A stretch of 64,000 bases of DNA from Trichoderma breve. Lineage: Eukaryota > Ascomycota > Sordariomycetes > Hypocreales > Hypocreaceae. Shown here in pieces: positions 24,175 through 34,270 of this stretch. The DNA lies in the NCBI RefSeq assembly GCF_028502605.1, contig NC_079233.1, positions 2,232,001-2,296,000 of the forward strand, written 5' to 3'. Both the position numbers and the translations under genes were made by a program. The stretch's first letter is position 1. The number at the start of each line of letters is the position of its first letter. Below the pieces are notes generated by a model. The model saw only the letters and a program-made list of their open reading frames with translations, was not told where the DNA came from and made no database searches.

Positions 24175-26127
24175 ATGTCCAAGACAGAGCAAAAGGCCTG
24201 CCTCAGTACGTCTCCTACTCCTACTCCTACTCCTACGCCTCATCCTCACTCCCAACCATTGCCCCGCCATGCCTCTCCCACCCCTCAACCAATCCCGCGT
24301 CCCAACTTGCGTCGCGTCAAATCGGCGCCGGCCACGGTTCAGATTGAATCGCCGCCTAAGAGGCCGGACTATGTCCTTGCCTGCTGCTTTATCCTGGTGT
24401 ATCTTGAGCTTGGGTGGCTAATTCTACTGCTGTTGCGCTCTTACAGTCGTCATTGATGGCTGGGGCATCCCCTCCGACGAGAGCCCCAAGGATGGCGATG
24501 CCATTGCGGCTGCCGAGACGCCCGTCATGGATGAGCTTTCCAAGAGCGAGACTGGATTCACCGAGCTCGACGCCTCATCGCTGGCGGTGGGACTGCCTGA
24601 AGGATTGATGGGTAACTCTGAGGTCGGCCACTTGAACATTGGCGCTGGACGTGTTGTCTGGCAGGATGTCGTCCGCATCGACCAGACCATCAAGAAGGAC
24701 GAGTTCGCCGACAACGAAGTTCTCAAGAAGACACTCGAGGGTGCTGCAAGTGGCAATGGCCGTCTGCACCTCTGCGGCTTGGTTTCTCACGGCGGTGTGG
24801 TAGGTGGCCTCTTTTGAGAAAGGCTAAGTTGAAAATATACTAATGCTCCGACAGCACTCCAAGCAGACACATCTGTATGCCATCCTCAAGGCTGCCAAGA
24901 AGTACAATGTCCCCAAGGTCTTCATCCACTTCTTCGGCGACGGCCGTGATACCGACCCCAAGTCTGGTGGAGGTTACATGGAAGAGCTGGTCGACTTCAT
25001 CAAGGAGCTCGGCCTTGGCCAGATTGCCACCGTTGTCGGCCGGTACTATGCTATGGACCGTGATAAGCGATGGGAGCGTGTCGAGGTTGCTCTTAAGGGT
25101 CTCATTCTGGGCGAGGGCGAGGCGACTGAGGACCCGGTTGCTACTATCAAGGCTCGATATGAGCTCGAAGGCAAGGAGAACAGAGATGAGTTCTTTACCC
25201 CCATTATTGTTGGCGGCGATGAGGGCCGTATCAAGGGTAAGTTTTCCGCGAGTTATCTTTCGATCAATCGGGGATTCAGGGCTAACACTCCATGAACTAG
25301 ATGACGACACTGTCTTCTTCTTCAACTACCGATCTGATCGCGCACGACAAATCACCCAGGTGCTCGGTGATGTTGACCGATCTGTCCTGCCCGACTTCCC
25401 TTACCCCAAGATCAACAAGCTTGTTACCATGACCCGATACAAGACTGATTACCCCTTCGACGTCGCCTTTGAGCCCCAAAAGATGGACAACGTCCTGGCC
25501 GAGTGGCTTGGAAAGCAAAACGTGGAGCAAGTCCACATCGCCGAGACTGAAAAGTACGCCCATGTCACCTTCTTCTTCAACGGTGGTGTTGAAAAGGTCT
25601 TCCCTCTCGAGACTCGTGACCAGGACCAGGACCTTGTTCCTTCCAACAAATCGGTCGCGACCTACGACCAAGCCCCCGAGATGTCTGCAGACGGAGTGGC
25701 GGACCAGGTTGCCAAGCGTCTGGCGGAGCAGAAGTTCCCCTTTGTCATGAACAACTTTGCTCCTCCCGACATGGTTGGCCACACTGGTGTTTACGAGGCT
25801 GCCATTGTTGGCTGTGCCGCCACCGACAAGGCCATTGGAAAGATTCTGGACGCATGCAAGAAAGAGGGGTACATCCTGTTCATCACTGCCGATCACGGCA
25901 ATGCCGAGGAGATGAAATTCTCCGATGGAAAGCCCAAGACTAGCCACACTACCAACAAGGTGCCGTTCATCATGGCCAATGCTCCCGAAGGATGGAGCCT
26001 AAAGAAGCAGGGTGGTGTCCTTGGCGATGTTGCCCCTACTATTTTGGCTGCCATGGGATTGCCCCAGCCTGAGGAGATGACGGGCGAGTCCCTCCTTGCA
26101 AAGGACCTTAAGAGGAGTGCTGAGTAA
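24175..26127 (+). CDS. gpmI: 2,3-bisphosphoglycerate-independent phosphoglycerate mutase
   Basis: Glycolytic enzyme that interconverts 3- and 2-phosphoglycerate with two metal ions and a phosphoserine intermediate; cytosolic. Exons 24175-24205, 24447-24799, 24855-25236 and 25301-26127 give 530 residues, close to the usual length of about 510-530. The metal ligand motif VIDGWG contains Asp14, and the nucleophile is Ser68 in MGNSEVGHLNIGAGR. Further family blocks are HFFGDGRDTDPKSG, GRYYAMDRDKRWERV, NYRSDRARQ, NFAPPDMVGHTG and ITADHGNAEEM. Filamentous fungi use this unrelated enzyme where yeast uses the cofactor-dependent form. The first exon codes for only ten residues; the 241-nt first intron is long for this genome and stays open in the starting frame until a stop at 24456, so an unspliced reading would give a false proline-rich protein. 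Confidence 0.96.
24213..24236 (+). repeat. TCCTAC x4 tandem repeat inside gpmI intron 1
   Basis: Four perfect TCCTAC hexamers start eight bases into the intron, right after the GTACGT donor, and continue as degenerate C/T-rich sequence. The array is pyrimidine-rich like the promoter before it. Confidence 0.85.
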
Positions 26128-26262
26128 AGAGGTGCTATACCTAAAACGAGCGAATAAGATGAAAAACAAGCAAATGCAGAGACTACAGTACAGAGACTAT
26201 GTGGGCATGATTGAGAGCAAGATTATAAATAGATTAAGATGAGCAAGAGATGAACATTGCAT

Positions 26263-26286
26263 ACCTAGTATAAGACCTAGTATAAG
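26263..26286 (+). repeat. ACCTAGTATAAG x2 tandem duplication
   Basis: Two perfect, adjacent 12-bp copies about 135 bases after the gpmI stop codon, probably within its 3' UTR. Confidence 0.85.
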
Positions 26287-26340
26287 ATAGAACAGAAATA
26301 AGAAACATGGATACCGCTATGAATAAAATCTGCACCTGAT

Positions 26341-26368
26341 GGGTAGGGTGACATGGGTAGGGTGACAT
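26341..26368 (+). repeat. GGGTAGGGTGACAT x2 tandem duplication
   Basis: Two perfect, adjacent 14-bp copies. Each contains GGGTAGGGT, which resembles but does not equal the fungal telomere unit TTAGGG. Single occurrence in the window. Confidence 0.85.
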
Positions 26369-28888
26369 TGGTCACTTTGATTAGCACCCGCGCATTCTAT
26401 TACTGTGGCAAGGTGATGGTCTTCGTCTCTCTGTTCCTGGATAGTCAACCCTAATCTACCATGTGGTATGTGCGATACTACTTCTGGCATTGGAGAGAGC
26501 TTCATCTCCCCCAGTCAGGAGCATTAGCTCCGGTGGACGTGGTGGAATATCAAGGCGCTATTCGGGGGAGTAGCAAGATGGGAATAGCTTCCCCCACAGG
26601 CTTGAGTGAGATCCCAAAAAATTTACTGGCCGCTGAAGAATTGTGTTTGTTATGCGTGTCTCTGTTACCTACCTAGGCACGCTTCTTCATGTAGGTATCT
26701 TAAAGTTTCTATAGTAGGATATTTTAACATAATGAAGACCCGAGTCTCTTATGAAGAGATCCATTGTCAAGATTGTTACAGTAGGCCTCTTCCTCTTCGT
26801 ACCCTGTAGCCATTGTTGGAGTTCAGTTAAGCTTTCCAAGGCACAAGTATCAATGCTAATTCTCCTGCGTTTAAGCTAGGACATGCCATTGTACAACCCT
26901 TGCAGATCGATCAGCAAAGCAGGGTCGTGCAGATTCTACAGCCCAAAGCTAGTGGCAACGTGGCAACGGCAACGACAAGAGAAACTCGCCTCTTTCGCTC
27001 AGACCTGTTATTGCAAGCTTCCATGAGAATAATATAAGATCCAACGAATCGGTATTCTCTTGGCAAGGAGGCAGCCGAGCAAAGGGCCCCTGAGAAGGAA
27101 CGAGGTGCGTTTCTTATTGGCACGCCTAACGATACTTCAAAGACGTAGTATGCATGTAGGCAAGCTCCAATTTGGGTTGTTGGTCCCGAGGTAGCCTCCC
27201 GATCTGAGCTAGCAGTGCAGGTTGGAGAGATCGAGGCGGCTTTCGCTCTGGGGGTGTGGATTGAATAAAAACTGCCCGAGACGACCGTGACAGGCGGTAC
27301 TGAGGCTGTGATACCGCGTGTGAATGGTGGTTTGGGTAGCATCAATATAAAACGACGTGAAAATGGAGAGCCTAGGTAGGGCTGCACCGTTTAATACTAC
27401 TAGATATTATACAGAAACGGTAGAATCAAAATAGAATTAGCATTGGTTGATACAGTGGGATAGAGAAACATTGCGCATGTGCAAGTGATTGAAGAAGCCC
27501 ATATTAACACACAGTTTCGTGTCTTCAGTGGGAGGCCTTTGATCGCAATAAAAAAAAATCAAATTCAAAGAAAAATAAGAAGACAGTGATCACATTTACC
27601 GTTAACCTTAATCCCTTGCTGAAGGCTCAGCTTTTGAAAATACAAGTTCACGCTCATCATCTCCAACCATCGGTATCTTGTGCGCTAGCGTACCTTGAAG
27701 TTGGAGTCTGAGTGGGGGCCGGTTCTCGGGGATTCCATCACGTGCCTAAGCAGTACAGATCCAGGGCTCAGCAAAAAGAGGCAAATGCGCAGACGTCATT
27801 GTGCCCATAAAGTTGGAGTGAAATGGCTGTGGGCAGGGAATCGGTGGAGTTTTGGAGCTGTGAGGTTGAGGGAATGAGGCCGATCCATGCCACTGCGGGG
27901 AAGCTCATCATGCAGCCCGGCGTCAATGGCAAATCGTCGGCTAGGGGTCCCGTGTGAAAGATGCTGTCTCTTTTTAAGACATTGTACGGAATACGGAGCA
28001 ATATTGTTGAGATGCGGTAAACAGCAGTACATGGAGCGTGACTATGTGGAAGCTGGTAATTGTTAAGAGAAATCGGATGCATGACTCGCCGACAAGAAGC
28101 TGGAAATTCTCATGCCGTGCAGCAGTAATACTCGTATATAGGCGAAGTACTAAGTGTCCCATCACAGTCGTACCGGATCCCAGGCGAAGGAAGTCAAAGT
28201 GCTCGTGCTAAATTGTTTCCAGTTTAAAGGACCACTCACACGCCCAGGCACACCAGCCCGCTCACACACCTCGCCGTTGCGAGACGGACCCGTCTAGACC
28301 CATCGACAATCCTTGCGTGCAAACCGTTCTGGACTACCCATCTGTCTAAGGACAGACGTCATAATCGCGCCACATTGTAGCCCGCCTGAACGGCCGGCCC
28401 CTGATTGAGATGCTGATTGCCCGAGTCAAGGATGCCCACGGCTGAAGAGGGATGGCGCATCGTTGGATCCCTTGTTCGGGCTGACGACGCGCCTCGATGT
28501 ACTTCAACAATTTCTGAGAACTTTGGACCACATGACGGGTATGCGGAGGTACTTTAGCTCACATCGGTGCTCTGTAGATGGTCTCGAAATTGGAGCTTGT
28601 ATACGACTCACAACACGGAGATCTGGGAGCAGACACAGTCGTACGGTACGAGTACAGTATGAGTACAGCTACAGTGCAGCCAGTGTCGCGGATCAAGTTA
28701 GTTCCGAAGGCTGACCCTGGCCACATATTTGGTCGATGCCAGCCAAAAACCAAGATCTACACCCTCCAAACCTTGCGACCTGCGTCCCCGCAAGGTGATG
28801 GTTGGCTAGGCCCACAGGTGGAGAGATGGGAGCCAAGGAGCTTCACACGCTGCCGAACAAGGATCATGTGGGCGCAAGGCCGACAAGA

Positions 28889-28912
28889 GTCTAGTTGAAG
28901 GTCTAGTTGAAG
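28889..28912 (+). repeat. GTCTAGTTGAAG x2 tandem duplication
   Basis: Two perfect adjacent 12-bp copies, about 2.25 kb upstream of the frq start codon. No known function. Confidence 0.8.
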
Positions 28913-29954
28913 CGAGGAGCATCTTCATGTTCTCGTACAGTATTCGTACAGCCCTAGAGCTTCTCTAGACCAAGCCTTGACTGACGCAAATAGTGATACA
29001 GAAAACGGGATGCTGGACCGAAGCCCGCTCGCTGCTCTTGGAACCTGATGGACTGCAAGCAGCACTGAAGACTGTACTCCGTTCTCCATACTGGCACTAC
29101 CTTAAGTTGACGCCTCTGGCGCTTGTCAATGCTTGATTCCTCTCCCTGGCACCGGCGACTAGCTCGCAGCCACGCTCGTATTAGCGCTTCTGGCAGCCAA
29201 ATGGCCTGTCAAGGCGCTTCCAAACGGGGCTGTTGCACATTGCCTTTCCGCCGACATCTGGGGGGGCTGTATGGAGAGCGAAACGACAAAGTGTTTGTCC
29301 ATACGAGTACTTGGTAGGATAAGCTGACCTGCAATAGGTAGCGGCGGGAACAAAACTATCGTTAGCAGAGGCCCAATAGCATCTCTCAAGCTTCCTCGGC
29401 TGAATGCTGCCATCGCCAGAGTGATAAGAGAGGCCCTGTGGATACACAAAACCACATGTCGTCCACCTGGTGTTGTCCGATTTGCCCACGGTTCCGCACC
29501 GTGTGCTCGACTTACAACTCGTACATACTTGGACGAGCATCTGATGGAAGCTCCTCGCTAACAACACCCCTCTGGAGTGAGACATGGCCTCACTAGCTCC
29601 CAAACAAGACCCTGATTTCCATAGTTTGCGTTGATGCTCCTGCGATTGCCCCGATCGCAGCACCATGATTCCTGACCTGCCAATCGAAGCCTCACGGCGC
29701 CATCACCCTGGGGTTTGCCCACCGACTGGCTGCGGCGAAAAGCCCCAGGCTTGCCACTCAACATTCTGGCGATAGACTCACCATTGACAGAGAAAATCTT
29801 TACCCAGTATCCATTTCTACTTTACCTGTTCTGTATGGGCTCATCGTTTCTCTCCATCGCCGTGAAGAGCCACAGACGCCGTCTGGAATAAGGCTGACCT
29901 TTCGGGGTCATCGCGCATCCCTCCTATCTGCATACATCGTCAAGCCCTCAAATT

Positions 29955-30035
29955 TTTTTTCGGTCCAGAATTTCCCTCCCCCTACCCAGCTGCCACACAC
30001 ACGCCCCTCCTTTTTTTTTCTTTTCCCTTCCACGA
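29955..30035 (+). promoter_or_regulatory. Pyrimidine-rich core promoter of frq (candidate)
   Basis: A run of T and C tracts (CCCTCCCCCTACCC, then CTCC followed by nine T, and TTCCCTTCC) about 1.1-1.2 kb before the frq start codon. Such CT tracts often precede transcription starts in filamentous fungi, and a leader of more than 1 kb is known for Neurospora frq. The position of the transcription start is inferred. Confidence 0.45.
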
Positions 30036-30566
30036 CGAATACAGACCAGCCTCACCACGGCGATCAACCCCAAATCATACTTGTACCTCACCTAGCCCAG
30101 GCCGGGTCTCGACGACGAGCCTTCTCCAACCCCACTGGCCATCATCGCCCTTGTTATTCCCCGTCAGCTTCTTCATTTCCCCTCAGCACCACGACCTCTT
30201 GACCCCGTTGCATTCGATCACATTCGTGGATCGTCTAAACTCTGGCGACGAGCATCACCAAGTCTCCAGTCGTAGACGTGATCTAGCCGCGGATATCTCT
30301 TTCTCACAGTCGAACACGCATATTTGACCGGACGCGACTCAGTACCATTGAGAGAGAGACGGAGCTGACTCCGTACCCGCGGCTGCCCTGCCATTTGAAC
30401 CCCATCTGACAACGCAAACAGCCGCGAGGGGCTGGATTTGATTGACCGGGGGAAAAAAACGACAAACTCAGACATTTTCTTTTCAACAGCTGGTGTACAC
30501 GATTTCCGGCAGCAAAGAAGGACGACGTGGATTGAAAAAACAGCGCCGATACTGCCTTCGTGTCAT

Positions 30567-30582
30567 CGATTCATCCCGATTC
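30567..30582 (+). promoter_or_regulatory. Candidate White Collar light-response element
   Basis: CGATTCATCCCGATTC: two CGATTC direct repeats with centres ten bases apart. It fits the published form of the frq light-response elements, GATNC followed by CGATN with the same base at N (here T). It lies 580-595 bases upstream of the frq start codon. Other CGATC words nearby (30061, 30215, 30631) add to the density. Binding is not demonstrated. Confidence 0.5.
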
Positions 30583-30778
30583 CACCTCGCCACCTAGTGC
30601 GAACTCGAGCTCCCTTTTCCGTTGCTGTACCGATCAAGACGTATACGAAGATCTTGGCTCGCGCTGGCATTTGATTTATTATTCTTTTCATTGCACTTAA
30701 TCATTTTTTAACCCCCCCTCTTAATATTTGACCTCCTCATCTGCTTTTGTTAGCGAGATCTGTTTTGCAAGACTCGAG

Positions 30779-30972
30779 GTGAGTTGCCCGAAGTTGTTGC
30801 GGCCCTCTCTGCTTATCCAGTTCGATCGATCGATCGCACCCAGGTGCCACGGCAAAATGACACGCCACTTTTTTGCTCGATTGACTGGCCCTTTACCCAT
30901 TCCGTTAGCCAATCTCCTCGTCACAGGCACACAGTTTTGAAAGGAATTATCCTATTAACAATGCGTCTACAG
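30779..30972 (+). other. Possible intron in the frq leader
   Basis: A strong donor (CGAG then GTGAGTTG) at 30779 and a plausible acceptor (TCTACAG) ending at 30972 with a CTATTAAC branch-like word 20 bases before it. Removal would delete the first two upstream start codons and the CGAT array from the mature leader. Alternative leader splicing is known for Neurospora frq; this intron is inferred. Confidence 0.35.
30823..30836 (+). promoter_or_regulatory. (CGAT)3 array, candidate White Collar/GATA-type site
   Basis: Three and a half head-to-tail CGAT units form a palindromic block with three GATC words. White Collar proteins are GATA-type zinc-finger factors that recognise GATC/CGATN pairs. 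It could equally be a chance microsatellite. It is inside the possible leader intron. Confidence 0.4.
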
Positions 30973-31154
30973 AGTATAGGCCATTGACGAGTCGTGCTAC
31001 GTCACAAGCCGTCATTTTGCTTGGACCCTTGAGTACCTATTATTATCCCTTAGTTCCCAATTCGGACTGAAGAAGCTTCGTCTGGCAACTAGAGAATGAT
31101 TCATTATTAGAGTCTTCAAAAATATTTGTCAACATCTGGATGCTTCTTAACTGA
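30857..31154 (+). promoter_or_regulatory. Four upstream ORFs in the frq leader
   Basis: Every ATG found in the last 305 bases before the frq start opens a short frame that closes before it: 30857-30940 (27 codons), 30961-30987 (8), 31096-31110 (4) and 31140-31154 (4). The last stop codon lies six bases before the frq ATG. Neurospora frq also has several uORFs that shape temperature-dependent translation, so the same role is likely here. No ATG was seen between 30400 and 30856, so the cluster has a sharp 5' edge. Confidence 0.6.
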
Positions 31155-31160
31155 ATTACA

Positions 31161-34100
31161 ATGCAGCCAGCAGAGGATAGACCTCACGAACCACCCCTAT
31201 CATCAACCGGCCACCCTCTCCCCCGACGATCTTCACCAGAAAACTCCATCACGCTGCGACACCACCAACTCGCTCACGATAACTCCCTGTTGAAGGCAAA
31301 CCGCGGCCCAGGTCCGCCGGATCAAGGCAACCAAGATGCATCATCGCCTCGTCGAGCTTCATCGGGGGAGAGTCACGAAACTGGCCAGAGTGATGCCAAG
31401 AAGTGGTTCAACCAGTCCAACCAAAATCCAACGGCTACCTTTGATAGCAATGCCATGGATGGTGAGTACCCATGCCGTAGATTGGTGAGCTAATGCATCA
31501 AAAGTATGTACTCATGCCCAACACAGTTGACCCACCATTCTTTCAAAAAGAATCAGACTCCTCCAACGAAGACAAGCCGTATCAATTTCAACCAGCCTTG
31601 CCTCGACTCCAGTCCAAAGCCCGTAGCAGCAGTGCTGATGACTACCGAAGCGTCATCGACGATCTCACCGTAGAGATCCAAAAGTTGAAGGAAGAGTTGA
31701 AGCGCTACAGGCAGCACGGTCCTGATATGCTTCGGAAAGATAAACTGTTTGAAATCAAGATACATGGGTTGCCGAAGAGGAAAAAACGTGAACTGGAGGC
31801 CACGCTTCGAGACTTTACAGCGAGTTTGGGTGACTCGCCCGATACCTCTTCGTCTCAGCGTAACAAAAAATCGTCGAGGCATGCCACGCGCGATCGGATG
31901 TATGCTGGTTCAGGCTCAAAGTCACAGTCGAAGCATGCTTCGTCGTCCTCTGGATCGCATACACGACCAGTTGACTCGGCCTACGCGTCCATGTCGACTG
32001 GTGCCGGCTCGTCTGGGACTTCGTTAAATAGACCTCAAGGAGGCTCGAGGTTCAAGACGAACGACCAGAAAGTAGAGAACTATTTGCGCGAGATCCCCGA
32101 GGGTCTGTATCCCCGTTTTGTCGCCATGACCGAAAAAGAAAAGAAGAAACTAGTCGTCCGTCGTCTTGAGCAAATATTTACGGGGAAAATCGGAGGCAAG
32201 CATGTTCGTCGGAGCCAGCCTCTTCGACCGCCTGCCATATCCACCATCCCACCGCCAGCACAGGCAATATCGGGCAATCCCTCTCCCCAGCGGTCATCTC
32301 TGGTGCAGCATCCAAAGCCAGGCTTAAATGCCAATACCAGTAGTAGCTCCAACCCTGTACCAGAACCTATGCGGGAAGCTCGAATTCTTCCACAGGAACA
32401 TCAATCCGGACATACGGGGAAAAAGAGCAGATCCCAAGACATGGGCTCAGCGTCCAACTCTAACGAAGATCAAACCGAATCAGGGGGCAACGGCAACAGC
32501 AGCGGCAACGGCAACGGCAATGGTTCAGGGACCAATACGTCGCCGCCTATGCCGCCGCCTCCCGAGCAGCGACCCACGAGGCCTAGGGATCTCGATCCTG
32601 ATCGAGTCCAGATCCCTTCTGAGAACATGGAGTATATAAGGCATTTAGGCCTTGTCCCTCCAGAGCTACTCTCAAACCCTCCAGAACGGTCAACCGACGA
32701 CGTTCGTCCTGACGAGGATGGTTGGGTGTATTTGAATCTCCTCTGCAACATGGCGCAATTGCACATCATGAATGTCACCCCGGACTTTGTACGAAATGCC
32801 GTTGTGGATCTGAGCGCAAAGTTTCAGCTCTCGCCAGATGGCCGAAAAATAAGATGGCGCGGTGGTACAGACGGCACCAAATTCAGTAGCGATAGTTCAG
32901 GCGACCATTCGCAGCGGAGTCCAGAAACGGATGACACAGATACAAAAGCTGACCACCACAAGAGACAGAAGACCGGTCACTCAACTGGAGATTCTGGGAG
33001 CTCAGGCAATAACTTATCCAAATTTGGACCACAAGTTTCGGCATCATCCGAGAGCTTCCACTACAAACCTCTGTTCCTTCATCAGCAGTCGCCCCACGAG
33101 CAATCGTCGATGGAGGATGGTACACTGTCGTCTTTCGGTCCCATCGAGGAGAGTAATGCAGACTCGCGGTGGGGCCAGAGCGGCTCTGGCGCCTCAAATC
33201 GTCGTAAACGTCGTCGCGATGGTGCCATCATCTACTATAGTGGTGCTCCGTTTTGCACCGACTTATCTGGAGATCCAGGAGATATATCGCCAACAACGTA
33301 CATGCTATCGAGTGGAAGGGAGCGGTTGGATCCTCAGGTGCAGTTTGTCCGGCCGATACCCTATCGATCGGGATCAGGATCTTCGATGACCAGGCGGCCG
33401 TTGAGTGATGCTAATCTTGACCTTGGTTCCGTACCCAAGTTGGACGTCAGCGATGGGGTTAGCATGCCCGAGTTGGTAACCGACTCAGGGGATGAATCCA
33501 GTGACATCAGCATGGAGTTTCCTTGGAGTGATGCACAACAAATACTTGAAGTTCGCCCCCTTGAACCATGTGGTCTAGGTGGTGTCCTACCAGAGGATCA
33601 CTTCATGGTGGTGGTTACAACCAGGCGATCGAAGCTTGATGCATATGTCGGTCAGAGCAGTGTGGGTCAGCCTAAGTTGTCTGAAGAAACGACAGATCAC
33701 ATCATCAATCGGCTAGCCACAATGTCAACTTCGTCGCCTCGCTTGTCTGTCCGTCGACTGCCGAAGATGGATGATCTGTCGAAAGTCAAGATTGAATACC
33801 TTTCGGGCCGCATCAAGCGCCTGAATCCAGTACCGCTTCCTCCGCCTGCCATATTTTTCCCACCTTTTAGTACAGGATCGTGGTCGGAGGACGAATTTGG
33901 ATCCGATGGAGATGATGAATTCAATTCTTCAGAAGGGCTTATGAGCCGACGAGCAAACCCGCATGAGTCAGATGATTATCCCGACGGTGTAGACTTGAGC
34001 AGCGGCGATGAAGATGGAGAAGAGCCCGATGACGATATTGACATGACGAGGAATGAGGGGCGAGATAACAGCTTGGATGACATTTCACAGCAGGGACTTG

Positions 34101-34270
34101 GTCGGGTCCCACTCGGATCACGGGGTAGCACCGAGGCAGTCCCAGGAACTATTCGTGGAAGAAGCAAAAGCGCTAGCGCCGAGGCAGTTCTCCGCGCGGG
34201 AGGCAGTTCTGCAGCCACTGCAGGAGGCATCGAGAGCGATTATAGCAGCAGCTCCAAGAAGAGCGGCTGA
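31161..34270 (+). CDS. frq: Circadian clock protein FREQUENCY
   Basis: Central negative element of the fungal circadian oscillator; binds FRH helicase and casein kinase 1 and represses the White Collar complex. Exons 31161-31461 and 31527-34270 give 1,014 residues (Neurospora 989). Matching blocks run through the whole length: the opening [25 protein letters not shown], then [16 protein letters not shown], the coiled coil at about 140-165 ([20 protein letters not shown]), the block [114 protein letters not shown] (basic cluster near 656-662, a likely nuclear signal), and [18 protein letters not shown]. Acidic PEST-like stretches and a Ser-rich tail follow. Met99 is in a strong GCCATGG context and corresponds to the short-FRQ start; the 65-nt intron begins four bases after it. 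A Gly/Asn repeat is coded at 32486-32521. Confidence 0.97.
32486..32521 (+). repeat. GGCAAC hexanucleotide repeat coding for Gly-Asn in FRQ
   Basis: Imperfect tandem GGCAAC units, interrupted by AGCAGC, encode a Gly/Asn/Ser run near residue 425 in a region where Neurospora FRQ is also Gly/Ser/Thr-rich. Its length is likely to vary between strains. Confidence 0.8.

Larger units (their letters stand above)
26128..29939. other. 3.8 kb gene-free region between gpmI and the frq promoter
   Basis: No frame on either strand resembles a protein family or links to a neighbour by splicing. It holds three small perfect tandem duplications (26263-26286, 26341-26368, 28889-28912), a CACGTG at 27739-27744, and TACGGAGCA at 27992-28000. 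A CGATT/CGATC pair lies at 29643-29656. Part of this stretch is likely distal frq promoter; the rest is unexplained. Confidence 0.55.

Noticed and set aside
24877..25300. Ser-rich plus-strand frame overlapping gpmI exon 3
   Set aside because: Out-of-frame reading of the mutase exon; the true frame contains all conserved blocks.
26341..26368. Interstitial telomere repeat
   Set aside because: The unit is GGGTAGGGTGACAT, not TTAGGG, and only two copies exist.
26911..27387. 158-codon minus-strand frame
   Set aside because: No recognisable domain or conserved pattern; chance length in moderate-GC DNA.
28620..28680. GTACGGTACGAGTACAG cluster as inverted-repeat element end
   Set aside because: Short GTAC words overlap without defined arms, and no partner end was found.
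29181..29666. 161-codon minus-strand frame upstream of frq
   Set aside because: No domain, signal or splice partner, and random-looking composition.
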